From assembly GCA_032158125.1 (NCBI GenBank), contig JASKOT010000002.1:806001-870000 (forward strand): a DNA stretch of 64,000 nt. The letters run 5' to 3'. A program made the translations under genes and the position numbers. Origin of the DNA: Papiliotrema nemorosa (Eukaryota > Basidiomycota > Tremellomycetes > Tremellales > Rhynchogastremaceae). The notes beneath the pieces were generated by a model. The model was not told the origin of the DNA. It saw only the letters and a program-made list of their open reading frames with translations, and searched no databases. Below are positions 49,248-62,105 of the stretch, piece by piece. Each line of letters begins with the position of its first letter. Positions within the stretch are counted from its first letter, which is position 1.

Positions 49248-52234
49248 ATGTTGAGACGTCTGCCATCGAGCTCAAAGCCGGGAGATCAAACACCCACATC
49301 GGCGACATCGGGGGGATACGGGCTTGTATCGAAACCTTTCAAAGCTCCATCAGCCCTCGGACCGAAACGCGATCTGGCCATACCGTCTAGGAAAAGAAAG
49401 GCTGTATCGTACAAAGAACAGGGGGGTGGAGATGATGATGAGAATGACGGTGATGCGGACGGTCGAGCAAGCAAGAAGAGCAAATTTGCGATGGGGAATA
49501 AGGAGTATGGTGAGGACGGTGTATTGGGCGACATGGGCAAGTGGTGTAATCGAAAGTTTCCAGTCTTCGCGCCGAAAGAGAAGACGATAGTCTTTGGAAA
49601 GAGGTCAGCTTATTTGAGCCTCTCGTAGCTAGCTGACAGTCTAGTTTTAGTATACCGGTCATGATGAACCTCAAAACATCGGAAAAGATAATACATCAGC
49701 TATCACACGCATCACTGGGCGCTCGAGCTCACCCTAATCTCCCTCCACGCCCCTTGCACGATCCAATGAGCGATCACGCCATCGTTTTGTATGACCCAAC
49801 AATAGACGACAAGCCTTCACCCGAAGACGAAGAGGCGGCAAAGCCAGAAGCCGAAAAGAGGAAGCGAGAAGAAGAGGCTCGAGGACCGCATAAATCGCTC
49901 AAGGCGATTCTGGGAATACAAGACGTGAAGAAGAAGGTGGATGTCAAGGTGCCGGTCGTCATTGATCCTCGCTTGGCGAAGATTCTTCGACCGCATCAGA
50001 TCGAAGGTGTCAAAGTGGGTCTTCCTGATGAGCTAGAGCACAAAGACTGACTTCCAGTTTTTATACAGGAGTACTACCGGTTTGCTGGATGAGAAAGCTA
50101 GAGGGTGTATCATGGCCGATGAAATGGGTCTTGGTGAGCTTCACCGCACGGGTGCGGTCCCAAGCTGACATCAGGCAAAACGCTACAATGCATCACCCTA
50201 CTATGGACATTGCTCAAACAATCGCCCGCAGCGGGCAAGCCCACTTGTGAGAAGGTCATTGTCGCTTGCCCCACCTCTCTGGTCGGCAATTGGGCGAATG
50301 AGTTGGGTATGTGAGATAGCTTCTTTCGGGATACATGCTGACATCCAGTGAAATGGCTTGGTCCAGGCGCCATCAACCCCTTGGTAGTCGATGGAAAAGG
50401 AGGCAAAGCAGAATTGATCCCTGCTGTTCGAAGATGGGTTACCTCACATGGCAGAAATGTCACTCTCCCAGGTGAGTATCGAAACTTGGTTCCAGCTCCC
50501 GGTTTTTGACATGGCAGTCATGATCGTTTCGTACGAGACGCTGCGGACGCTGCAGGATGAACTTGCTGGCTGCCCGATAGGCCTTCTCCTTGCGGATGAA
50601 GGACATCGACTGAAGAATGCCGGTCAGTAGCAGTATTAGTATATGGTTCTTGGCTAAAACCCTCAGACACCCTCACATTCCAGTCTCTGACGGCATTAAA
50701 TGTTCAGCGACGTGTCATTCTGACAGGAACGCCCATCCAAAACGATCTTTCGGAATACTTTGCATTGCTCAACTTCGCCAATCCGGAATATCTCGGTACT
50801 AAAGCGGATTTCAAGAAGAACTTCGAGTCGAAGATCCTGCGAGGTCGGGATGCGGATGCTACGGATAAGGAGAAAGAGGCGAGTGACGCCAAGTTGAAGG
50901 AGCTCGGTGGATTGGTCAGCAAATTCATCATTCGACGGACCAATGATCTACTCTCAAAGTACCGTGAGTCCAGCTGACCTGCTCCTTCGGCATTCTTTAG
51001 CTGAACGACAGTGCCTGTCAAATACGAATTTGTCGTCTTCTGTCGACCGAGTCCTCTCCAATCAGAGCTATACAAGACCTTTGTCACGTCTAAGGATGTT
51101 CAGCGGTTGCTGAGGGGGAAAGACTCACAGCCACTCAAAGCTATCGGATTACTGCGAAAGCTAGTCAACCACCCGGATCTGCTCAACTTACCTGAGGACT
51201 TGCCCGGAAGCGAGAACGTCTTGCCTGAGGACTATCAAGGCAAAGGTAGGGACAGAGGTATCAACTGTTCGTATTCTGGCAAGTTTGTGGTGCTGGAGCG
51301 GTGAGCTGGATTGAACTTCTTCCGGATTTTAAGCTGAAGCAGCAGTATGCTCGAGCATATCAAAAACTACACCACAGACAAGATCGTCCTGATCAGCAAT
51401 GCCACGCAAACCCTGGATTTGATGGAGAAGCTGTGTCGTGCCAAAAAGTAAGCTGTCATGTGTGGATGGGCATCCCTCGGAGCTTACACGATAGATACGG
51501 CTGTGTACGTCTCGACGGTACCATGAATGTCAACAAGCGATCCAAGATCGTGTCTCGATTCAACGACCCAGAGGGGAAGGAATTCGTCTTCCTTCTCAGT
51601 TCGAAAGCTGGAGGATGTGGTATCAACCTGATCGGCGCAAACCGATTAATCTTGTTTGATCCTGTGAGCCGCCGTCTTCATCACTGAACTCTTGCTGATC
51701 TCAAGGACTGGAATCCGGCTAGTGATCAGCAAGCTCTAGCTCGAGTATGGCGAGATGGTCAGAAGAAGGAGTGTCAGTCATCTCACTGGGGATTTTGATT
51801 CTAGCTGACCGGCAGGCTTCGTGTACCGCTTCCAGACCACGGGAACAATTGAGGAGAAAATTTTCCAGAGACAGTGGGTTGATTGAATTGCTTCTGACAA
51901 AGCAGCCCAGCTGATCCTCAGGTGTCAAAAGCAGAACCTTTCGGCATGTGTCGTTGACGAAGCAGAGGACACTGCACGTCATTTCACCCAGGACGATCTC
52001 CGTAACCTATTCAAGTTCAACACGGACACATTGTGCGACACTCACGATACCTACAAGTGTAAGCGATGTCGAGACGGCAAGCAATTCGTCAAAGCGCCTG
52101 CGCTGTTGTACGGTGATGCGAGCACGTGGAATCATTACCCGAACGCGGAGCTGGGGAAGATGCACGATGACTTGCTGAGAGCAGAGCTGGGCAAGAAAGA
52201 GGTGTCGTATGTGTTTCAATACATCTCGCATTAG
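49248..52234 (+). CDS. RAD54: DNA repair and recombination ATPase Rad54
   Basis: Swi2/Snf2 motor that works with Rad51 in homologous recombination. Start [14 protein letters not shown]. The helicase motifs are all present across about a dozen exons: [34 protein letters not shown] (Walker A/I), [17 protein letters not shown] (Ia), [15 protein letters not shown] (DEGH, II), [20 protein letters not shown] (III), [19 protein letters not shown] (IV), [38 protein letters not shown] (V) and [20 protein letters not shown] (VI). The Rad54 C-terminal zinc-like [12 protein letters not shown] is present. The end [10 protein letters not shown] at 52,234 matches the family. An intact, full-length gene. Confidence 0.97.
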
Positions 52235-52649
52235 GTGCGAGTGAGGAGAAGGAGGAGAAGTTGTAGAATCTTGTACTCTTGTCGGGGTACCTTTAGCAGT
52301 TTGTATACGTTTTGATGAGTTTTGACGATGAATGAACCATGACTTTCTTGCATCATGACTCTGGTATTCCGAGAATCGTACCCGACGAGGCGGTCCAAGC
52401 TCATGTGTGAGTACTTGACTCCCCCGCCCCTACCGCCCTTGTCTTATATCAATGCGATGAGGCGATCCGGATGAGTCTGCAAATTCTTCTTCTTTACCAT
52501 TGCTTACTCTTCCCTCAAGCATCCATCGGGAACATCTTGTATCTTGTGGTCTTGTGGTGTAGTCCCACGATCCCCCCTCGCATCCTACGATTTGAACCTA
52601 CTGCTTTTCCTCTCCGTCAGGTGAAAGGCCACCTCTCCTCTCCCTTTCG
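52235..52649. other. Intergenic RAD54 to Cid1-like gene
   Basis: 415 bp between two plus-strand genes; it should hold the RAD54 3' UTR and the promoter and leader of the next gene. No RNA gene or repeat was recognised. Confidence 0.4.
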
Positions 52650-55600
52650 ATGTCCCCAGAGTCTCCCATAGCTTCGAAGGATGTCGTGAAGGAAATAATC
52701 AGTCTTCTTGACGCGCAGGAAGACGATGAGATCTTTGAGCTCTCGTCCGGGGTCGCCACACAGCCTCGACAGCCAACCGTTCAAGCGTTCCGCAATCCTC
52801 GTACCCAAGACTCGGACAGACTGGTCTCGAGGTCTACACTCCGAGCGACGGCTTCCGATTTCATCCCGTCCGGCCATCCCAATGCCCACCCAATCGCGTC
52901 CAAGCCAGGGTACACCTCAGAAGAGAAGCTGTATGGAGTGGGTCGGATCCGAAAATCAGGCACGATCAGACCGACCTCCATTTCACCGGCAGTCGACTTC
53001 GACCTCCTCTCCTCAGGCTCATCTACACCTTCCCGGGCTTCTTCCCGGCTTTCCATCACATCGGACAATTCAGAAGATTCTCAAGATTCGGACGAAGACT
53101 TTCTCTTAGACGTCTTGGCTAGAAGGGTGAGAAAGTCGGAACAATCACACAGGTCGAAAGTCGTTCCGCTGGTATCGCCAGCTTTACGCTCTCGACAGGA
53201 TTCTGTACCTTCTCGTGCGGACCGCTATACTGCGTCTTTCGAGACAAAGACAAACGAAAGATCCTCCGTATCGCGGAAGGTGCGCAGTCCGGTGCTCGCC
53301 AAAGACGGGGAGGATATACCCATTTCTTCGGAAGAGGACATTTCAAGATTATTCGATTTTGATTTCAGACCGAGTTTACCGCAAGAGGGCATCTTGGTAG
53401 ATATTGTTTCAAGGAGCAAGGACGGATCAGAACCTAGAGAAAGACTTGAAGTGGACGAATATACGGAGGAAGAGCCCCAAGATCTCGAAGCAAAGGAGGA
53501 GAAGAGGATTGTCCTCGTGGATAAGGATAAAGACAAGGGAGCAACACGAGTTTCTGTCCAGCCTGCCGATAGCGGATCCTCATCTCTCAACGTCTCTGCA
53601 CCCATCTTCATCCCTCGACAACGACCTCAAGCATCTCACCCAGCAGGAGAGACCTCTTTGGAGGAGAACCGCAACCTCGAAGGATTACTAGTGAATTTGA
53701 CAGAACTCACACCAAATCCTATGAAGAGGATGTCGCAAAGTCAAATACGATCGGGCATCGCACTTGCGCAAAGAATCTCTCGACCTTCTTCGGGGATCAA
53801 CGGAGAGGGAGATCTGATCGATCTTGGTCAACCCGTTGCTTCTTCTTCCACCAGTAGGGGGAGGAACGATAATCGGGATACGAGACAACGGATGAAAGCC
53901 CGAACTCCCACTTCAGGGAGATCGTCGCGCAGCTCAAGCCCTGTCAGGGCTACGGAATCAATCAGGAATCAATACGCCAAAATATCGCCTTACTCTCAAT
54001 TATTATCGAGGAAATCGCCTCGATTGACAGTATCTCCTCATCTCATGGATCGGAACGGAAGCGACCCGCTACAGAGGAGTTTGATATCCGCCTGGAAGAA
54101 CACGGAACCGAGTCAGCAGAAAAAGCAGGATGTTTCGGATCTGCTGGAGAGACTGAGTGTCGCGTTGAATCAGTACCTCGGGGATAGAATATCAACGGCT
54201 AAAGGCAAGAGGCGGTTCGAGGTGGACGTCTTTGGGAGTGTTAGTTGGGGTGGTGAGACCGGTGAGAGCGGGGATCTAGATTTGATTGTCTTGGTGAGCT
54301 TTTGTAGTCTATCGAGTTCACGAGCTCATAACTAGGATCACCGCTTGCCTCAGGGCTGTATGTCGCGGCAGGCGCACCATATTTGGCATCGCTGACATCA
54401 TAGACCACCCGTCACTATGGCGTACACCTCCTGGCGAGGTCGTCGTATCTTCTCGAGCACCCGTCGCGCCATTGTACCAGGTCCCTCCGGTATACATCAT
54501 GCGCAGAATACAGCGAGTCCTCGAAGCGATGGATATGCGGGATTGTCAATCCATCATCAGTGCAACAACACCCATTGTCAAATTCACGGAGCCTACCACG
54601 CGGCTGGAATGCGACATCTGTGTGAACGATCTAGGCGGCTGGTGAGTCTTGCTAGATGTCTATTCGAGCTGTACTCACGCTCTAGGTACAACTCCTCGCT
54701 CATCCTTCACTACTGCTTGATCGCTCCGTACATCCTGCGACCCATGATACATGGTCTCAAGCTCTGGGCCAAAGCCTTCAACCTGAATGATCCCTCTGGA
54801 GCCAAGGGAGCCGCAACCATGTCCTCCTACTGCCTGACCCTCATGGCAATAGCCTATCTCCAATATCGGGGCGTCTTGCCCAATCTCCAAGCAAACGTCC
54901 GAGCTGTTCTTCCCGAGGATCCAGCCAGGGAGGATCCAGATAGCATCTGGGTGGGATTCGGTAGAGAACAAGGGATCAAAGCGCATATCGGATTTGACCG
55001 GAAGCCACCGCCTGGCTGGAAGTCGAAAGAGCCAAGTCTCACTGCTGCAGAAGCTCTCAGAGGTTTCTTCTCCTTCTTCAATGGATCTTCTGGCGAGTTC
55101 AAGTTCGACAAGCAGTTGATCTCGATTCTCCAGGGCGGGATCGTGCCGCGAGCAAAGGAAAAGGGCTGGTCTAAACGAACCGAAGCCAAGATCAGAAACG
55201 ATCTCATCAGCCAAGGGGCTGCGTTGGAGCAGATTAGAGAAGCTATAAGGGATCATCAGAGACAACTTCATGAAAGCGAGAAGAACATTGGCAAGGGCGA
55301 TAAGGGGATACAACATAGTGCTTGGGAAGAACGATTGATTGTTGTTCAGGATCCATTTTTGTGGCAAAAAGTGGGTGGATGATCCGAATGTGCACGAGCT
55401 GACGGTAGAACTGCGCGGCAAGTATGAGCGGTGATGGCACGGTACGTTTTCAAAAGGTATGATCCGTGTTGCGTGTTATGGCTCTCCACTGATTTTCAGG
55501 CTCTCGCGCATACCGCCACGCAATTGCAATCGAAGGATGTCGAGTTTGAGGATATCCTGCACGATCCCAATCCCGTTCCGTCTCGGACGTCGACACCTCG

Positions 55601-55778
55601 CAGGGGAGGATTCGGACATGGCGGAAGGGGCAGAGGTGCCCCTAGCCCCATCCCTCGACCGGATAGTGTAGGGAGTACAGGTAGCAGAGGCAGTGGCGGA
55701 GGCCGGGGTCGTGGGCGTGGTCGGGGTAGAGGTGGAGGGATATCGTGGAACAACCAAGAGGGAAGATTTGTCGTCTGA
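52650..55778 (+). CDS. Cid1-like terminal nucleotidyltransferase with RGG tail
   Basis: Non-canonical poly(A)/poly(U) polymerase family. A long Ser/Arg-rich disordered N-terminus (52,650-54,100) precedes the catalytic core. The core reads DLLERLSVALNQYLGDRI, VDVFGSVSWGGETGESGDLD and LIVL (GS and DxD motifs), then after two introns DHRLPQGY and HPSLWRTPPGEV. It continues TTPIVKFTEPTTRLECDICV with ND (third Asp), YNSSLILHYCLIAPYILRPM, IHGLKLWAKAFNLNDPSG and TMSSYCLTLMAIAYLQYRGV (PAP-associated domain). The C-terminus is an RGG box (55,590-55,740: GGFGHGGRGRGAP, GGGRGRGRGRGRGGG). Whether it adds U or A cannot be read. The RGG box suggests RNA binding and arginine methylation. Confidence 0.9.
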
Positions 55779-56091
55779 TAACAGCGATACATCCTTGGCG
55801 GATGGGTACCTACCATTTGTAGGCGGTCACAGGGTTAACCGCCGTCTTGATGTCGTGAACATGTCATGTCGTTCATGCTGCAGACGTATTACCCCGCATT
55901 GCCTCCATTACCCCGCACTTCGCTGATCACCCATGCGGCAAGTCGAACGCGTTGATCACCACTTGTCCACCGTCAACCCACCCCTTCACCTTTCTTTCCT
56001 TTCATCATATACAAAAGCGCCAGCCGGAACCCTCGAAGGTCTGCATCATTCTATCGTGATCTAACCTTCCACCTGCGCTGTATAGGTCAAA
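55779..56091. other. Intergenic Cid1-like to UBLCP1
   Basis: 313 bp between two plus-strand genes; nothing recognised beyond expected UTR and promoter sequence. Confidence 0.4.
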
Positions 56092-57889
56092 ATGTCGGAA
56101 AACACCCCATCACCCACTATCACTGCCGTCCCGGACATTCAGGCATCGCCGACGGATCACAAGAGACCCAAATTGCTCCACGTAGCATCTGCTGCTTCAG
56201 ACTCCTCCGAGGTATCTCAGGATGACTCTGGTTCTTCCAGCTCGAACCCATCCTCGTCCAACTTGACCCGCAAACCAGCCGATTCGGAGGAGATCGATGA
56301 ACAAGACTCGCCAGTAGTCATGGCTGTTTCCTTACCTTCCGATGAGGGTTTGACTCAAGCGGAAGAGTGGTGGGATCTGAAGATGAGCTGGAGTGGGAAG
56401 GTCTACGAGATCAGAGTGGAGTCTCACGATATGTCAGCCAACCTTCGTGCTGTCGACATGGAGTGCAGCTGATGCGTAGGGTATACGATTTTCGAGCCCA
56501 GATTGAGAATCTAACGAATGTCCCACCAGAACGACAAAAGCTTATCGGATTGACAAAGGGGAAACTGTCGGCAGAATTGGACTCGGCGAGATTTGGGACA
56601 CTTGGAGTGAAGAAGGGCGTCAGATTTACAATGGTTGGAACGCCTGCAGAGTTGAGCTTTAAAGATCCAAGTCAACTCAAGTTGCCCGATGTGAGTCGTG
56701 ACCATAAGCTCGAAGAACAGGGACTGACCTATCCAGGTCCTTGACGATTTCGACGTTCAGTATCCAAAGGTCCCAGGGGCTCAAGGGCAGGCTAGTGTTT
56801 TGGCACCTGCCGACGATCCGAGGAATAAGAGGAAGATCCAGGAGGTTATTGAAAAGTGCCCTATTGATGTGAGAGCTCTATCATGCGCTTGATAGTGGAG
56901 AAAGCTCATGAGACAGGTCATGAATGCGCCACGACCTGGTAAAGCTCTGCTCGTCCTGGATCTAGATTATAGTTTGTCTAGCACCAATCATAGGGGCACG
57001 GCCACTGATCCCAGCCATTGTTGATACCAAACCGCTTATTGCTGGATCCCTTCCTTCATCAGAATGCGCCAGGCCGGGCTTGCACGAGTTCCTCGAGATG
57101 TGAGTTGAGCAACGGATTGACAGGAGATATGTAATTTACAAGTAGGGTGTACCCGTACTACGATATCGCCATTTGGAGTCAAACCCATTGGCGCTGGCTC
57201 GAGACCAAGTTGATCGAATTGGGCATGTTTGGGGAAGACAGAAACTACAAGCTCTGCTTTGTAGCCGACAGAACGTCGATGTTTCCGGTGAGTATGAATG
57301 AGGTAGAATTCACCTACACATCCGCTAATCCCGCAGGTATTTACCGAGCGGAAAGGTCAGCCATACAAGCATGAGTGAGCTGCCATCTGCACGAAATAGT
57401 CCAAGCAGCTGACGATAAAGGGTGAAGCCGCTGGCCTACTTGTGGGCAAAATTCCCACAATGGTCAGCCAAGAATGTAAGTTGATCTTGAAGACTGTGCC
57501 AAAGAGGCTGACGCGATAGACGGTACATATTGACGATCTGTCTCGTAACTTTGCTATGAATCCCGGTGAAGGATTGAGGGTCAACCACAATCTGCAGTCT
57601 CACATGCTCAGGAGCTGATGGGCAGATCCGAGCATTTAACACTGCAGGCACGACGCATGGGTATCAAGATCGAGAGTTGGCTAAATTGGGTGTCTATGTG
57701 AGTAGTCGGAGTCTCGCACACATCTCGAAGTTCATCCTGTAGCTGTCCAACCTGGCTACGCATGCCGACCAGGACTTCACCAAGTTTGATCATTCGTCAT
57801 GGAAGAAGAACCCTCTCCGGACCCAAGCGGTCATTCCCCCACCCCAAACGAACGACTCTGGAACGAATCCTGATCCCCCGGCGCAATAG
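56092..57889 (+). CDS. UBLCP1: Ubiquitin-like-domain CTD phosphatase (UBLCP1 type)
   Basis: Nuclear proteasome phosphatase with a ubiquitin-like domain followed by an FCP1-type HAD domain. After a disordered N-terminus come WWDLKMSWSGKVYEIRVES, ERQKLIGLTKGKLSAELDSA and GVKKGVRFTMVGTPAEL, which form the UBL part. The phosphatase part reads RPGKALLVLDLDYTIVDTKP (DxDxT acid motif, split by an intron near 56,975), GLHEFLEMVYPYYDIAIWSQ, THWRWLETKLIELGMF, NYKLCFVADRTSMF, VKPLAYLWAKFPQWSAKNTV, HIDDLSRNFAMNPGEGLRI, which is the D-D motif region, and TTHGYQDRELAKLGVYLSNL. Stop at 57,887-57,889. About eight short introns. All catalytic motifs are intact. Confidence 0.94.
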
Positions 57890-58831
57890 ATTCCGACCGG
57901 TATCATGCTGCATGGCGATCATGACGATCTGAACGAAACATGACATGTATAGACGAGCCAGTTGTACATAGAAGACGATGATCTTATGAAACCGAGATGA
58001 CATTTTCCCATGTACGCCATGTCACGTATCACGTCTCCCTCGTTCAGCCTAGTCTGAAAGATTGCATTGATACAGGGTCCTGGTGGGATGAAATGGTGAG
58101 GTAGGACCACAGTTGAGCGCCATGTTTTGCGTCTAACCCAACATGGTTGAAATCATAATCGATACTCACCCTTTCTTCCCCTTATCCTGGCTCAGATTCA
58201 TGGGCTTGCATTCGGACGAGGAGCATCTCTGCACTTCCTGATCGACTTTACGACCGCCACGACGACACTCACGATCACGACCCGATCAGCGATCCCTTCC
58301 TCGCGAAGTTTACGAGATTTGTTTAATTAGCGGTTGTACCAAGCCAACCCACGAGAGAATCAACGACCTGTCCAAGCCACAGCAGATCTCACAGCCCCTC
58401 ACATCGTCCCATCCATGCATTCGTCTTTCTCTCTATAATTGGTATTGTATTTGACATTATAATCATCTGCGTTTCAGTGGAAAAAGGACGGCACAGCCCT
58501 CAGGATTCCGACTAGCGGGAAGGGGACCAAGGGGATCTTCACTCAGGAATCAAAGTTGGGACCAAACAACCTCCGTGTTGATCGACCGATCCACCATCCC
58601 TCTCACGGCTCACAAGAGATCCTTTGATCCAGAGAGAGGTCAACACCCACACATCGACTCCTTTCTTGTGTAGTTTTGACTCCTCGTCGCCGAAACTTCG
58701 CTGCACGGCTGGTCGATCTCGGATCGACACTCCTGTTTATTCATGTTTACCACAATCTAAAATCGACTTTTCCACGACACAGCCTCGACGACTCCTCGAC
58801 AACTTGTTGGTGATAGACATCTCTGTGCAAG
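57890..58831. other. Long intergenic / 5' leader region
   Basis: 942 bp between two plus-strand genes, the longest gap in the window. It contains AT-rich stretches near 58,315-58,335 and 58,425-58,470 that could be core promoter. No ORF here has a family resemblance; a long leader with upstream introns for the next gene is possible. Confidence 0.4.
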
Positions 58832-61671
58832 ATGCGCCTTCATCTCGGACTGCTTCTAGGCGCACTGATCGCTCCGCTCACTGTCGCCCAATCGTCCACC
58901 GCATCAACATCGACAAACGTTTCTGCCAGTGCCACACCTTCCAACTCTACACGAAGCAGCAATGACACCCAACAAATCATCACGACCACCATTACTTCTC
59001 TCATCTCCGGACCATCAGGATCAGCCAGCTCAACTTCCTTGCTCACCTTGACGCTCACGCTCAACTCGTCTTACCCAACAAACACCACCGTGAACGGGAC
59101 CTCCACGGTTGACAACTCGACAACGACCAACGCAACGGGACCGTGGAAAGAGGGGGATGACTGGATCCCGTTCCACATCAGGATCGATCCGGCATATGGA
59201 GTCCTAGGGGGTATTCTGATATTGAGTGGGATACCAGTGGCAGGGCTGGGGGGCAAGAACCGATGGTGAGTTGTCATGGCTTCACAAGTTCCAGCAAGAC
59301 CGAAATTTACTCGGCAGGTCCTCATTAGCCATCGTCTCCGGATATGCTCTGATGCTCTTCACGTTGGTGATGGTCCTTCGTTTTGGGTAAGCCTCAACAG
59401 TCGCATGACTTCGGCGTTGGCTGACGAGATAGTGTACAAGAGAACCTTCAACCTCCTTCGCCCAACCCGCCTTCTACCACTCTTCGAGGACTATACCTCC
59501 TCGCTTGCCTAGTCGCATCGTTCATCGGCGCTGGTATCGGTATATTCTTCTTCAACATTGCCAAATACTTTGTCTCGGCCGCTGGGGGTTTCGCGTTCGG
59601 CTGGTTCTTGCTAGAAACCAAATCGGGGGGTCTCATCACATCCGTCCTGGGTCGATGGGGATTGTTGGGTGGTTTGACGGTTGGAGCACTTTTGGCAAGT
59701 ATTGTCCCGAAGATGGTGGATCATATGACTCTTGCCTCGACGGCTTGGATCGGAGCTACGGCGTTCATGCTTGGAGTGGACTGCTTCACCAGGGCAGGAT
59801 TAAAAGAGGTCCGTCTGGCATCTTGGCGGCGATACTATGATGCTGATAGGCAGTTTTACATCTACAATCTCGGCTTTCACAGTCTGTTCCCGAAACTTGA
59901 TGGGGCGAAATACCCCCTGACCCAGACCATGATTATCGAGCTGGGTATTCTCGCCGCTGTAGTACTGGTGAGTGAACATTCTTTCCGGGCATCCAACCCT
60001 GACACTCAGATCGGGGCCGCCATTCAAGCTCGTGTGCTCAACCGGATCCAAAAGCGCCTTCGAGAAGCTCGGGAAGAAGAAGAGATGCGTCTCGAAGCTG
60101 AGGAGGTGTCCCGAGCTGCCGAGAACTTCAAGAATATCGGCACAGATCTCGCCGAGTGGGAAGAAAAGCATGGCAAGGGTGCAGGAAATGTCTCTGGTCT
60201 TCCTGGATCTAGCTCCTCCTTCCACGATGGGTCAACATCGCAGTTGCCCATTCTGCAGCACGGTCAAGCTTCCGGATCACATCTCCCACCGATAGGAACG
60301 GAGGCTCGAGGTTTGTACTCGGAGCTGCCCCTGCACTCGCCTCCTGTCGGACGAGAGTTTGGTACGCCTACGACGGCTCACTTTGATGTGGAAGAACTCA
60401 AGGACAATTCGACTCCAAGAACACTTGCTGCCAGGCCGGCGATGACCGATTCAGAGCTTGAAGACAAGTTGAAACTATTGGAAGAGGTAAAGAAGGCTCG
60501 AGAGAGTATCCGTGGATCCATCGACGAACTCCGAAAACAAACGCCGACTCCGTCACTGGGTGGTCGACTGGACCCAGGGTCGAGCTCAAGACCCATCACA
60601 CCGGCTTACAGCTTGAATGGGCGGAACGACGGTCGACCTGTCTCCGTCGCATCCAGGTTGGACGATTTTGATCCTCGGGGCAGAAAGATGTCAAACTCGT
60701 CCTCGCACATCCTTGATCCACCTGATAAGGCCCGATACAGACCGCCTTCGACGACCTCTACCCGTCTTCTGGATATCACGCATGATACACCACAGACAGA
60801 TCTGGACGATGTCGGACCCATGCGAACTCGTCAACACTCATCAATGTCGAGTAGACTGCTGGACGTGACCCACAGTCGACGCGTCTCCGATGGGTCAAGA
60901 AATATAGCATCTCCACAGGCCTCGCCAACCGAATGGGATCAGTACGTTTCGGATCGAAAGATCATCGCGCCGTCTCAGCATGCCAATCCATATGGTAGAG
61001 CAGGAGCCGACATGGCGAATCGAAGGGACAAGACGACCAGTATGATTGACCTTTCGGCGCCTCCCATCTCTCGAAGTGCGTCACACGACGACCGGCGATC
61101 CAGGACCCTGAGCATGCTCGATCCAGGTGTGCCGTCCTGTTCGGGACAATACCACACCATGTCCTCGTCCCGCTCTCGAGACCCGAGTCTAAATGAACCA
61201 TACGCTCCAGGTCTCATCACTGGCAGTGCTTCGTCCCGTGGCGGTGCTCAGAACCAACACCGAACATCGGTGCAGCACCGTTCAATGACCTACGAAGAGC
61301 TCTCTGATCGACACCGAAAGCGTATTTCGGCATTGCAAAATCCAGTTTCGTCGGCGATGAAGGAAGAAGAGGAGTTGCGACTTGCGCGAGAGAGATGGGA
61401 GCGGCAGAAAAAGGAAGAGCGAGCTCAAATGCAGAGAAAGCAGCAGCAGGGTGCGAGTGGGGTCAGGGATGTCGAGAGGGACAGAGCTCGAGGGGAAGAG
61501 AAGCAGGAGATTCTCAAGGCTACCGATGAGTGGAGACGAAGCGTTCATGGGGGTCTGGATGGTTTCGGTCGAAGAACCTCGACTCAGGGATTGGAGGGTG
61601 TAAGGGGGACTGCGAGTGGAGGTGGGACGGGACGAAGTAGGGACAAGAGGCTTTCGCATATCGTGAACTGA
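58832..61671 (+). CDS. TM198/TM7S3-like multi-pass membrane protein with long cytoplasmic tail
   Basis: Signal peptide (MRLHLGLLLGALIAPLTVAQ) followed by a Ser/Thr/Asn-rich, N-glycosylation-rich ectodomain. Then comes a hydrophobic domain with about seven helices: FHIRIDPAYGVLGGILILSG, SSLAIVSGYALMLFTLVMVL, LRGLYLLACLVASFIGAGIG, KYFVSAAGGFAFGWFLLE, GLLGGLTVGALLASIVP and ASTAWIGATAFMLGVDCF. This fits the DUF4203 / TM7S3-TM198 N-like family. A further helix IIELGILAAVVL is followed by an intron (59,970-60,011, 42 bp, in frame and stop-free). The tail begins with a coiled coil (RIQKRLREAREEEEMRLEAE) and runs for 500 residues rich in Ser/Arg/Asp, including repeated SSRLLDVTHS/TSTRLLDITHD phrases. 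The function is unknown. Confidence 0.85.
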
Positions 61672-62105
61672 GCGGGTTACGTATCGAGTGGACATTCATT
61701 ATTCTACCTTGGACATTGCATTTGACTGTATTTCCCTTTTTACGATATGCAAAGTTTTTATGCCGAGGTATACAATGGTCAGTGATCCATCTCGTTCCAT
61801 CCATCAAGATCCGACACGACGGATACGGGCAAAGCAAAGCCGTAAGACAAATCTCATTGTCCTGCTAGCGTAGCATCCAACGCTCTCAAAGGCCATGGTA
61901 TCTCCTTTGACATTCGACATTGTCTGAAACGCATAGTATCAGAATACGAGGGGGTCTACGCGTTTTGGTCTGAGAAGAAAGGATGACAAGCGATGGTGTA
62001 CTGGACATTCTGGCGTTATATACTATACAGTACCCGGCCAGGCGTCACCATTCCTCGCCACTCGATCCCCTTCGTCCACATACACTCAGAGATAAACTTA
62101 CTCAC
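61672..62105. other. Intergenic before the last gene
   Basis: 434 bp between two plus-strand genes. An open frame runs in from 61,983 but ATG 62,106 looks like the better start. Nothing else was recognised. Confidence 0.35.
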
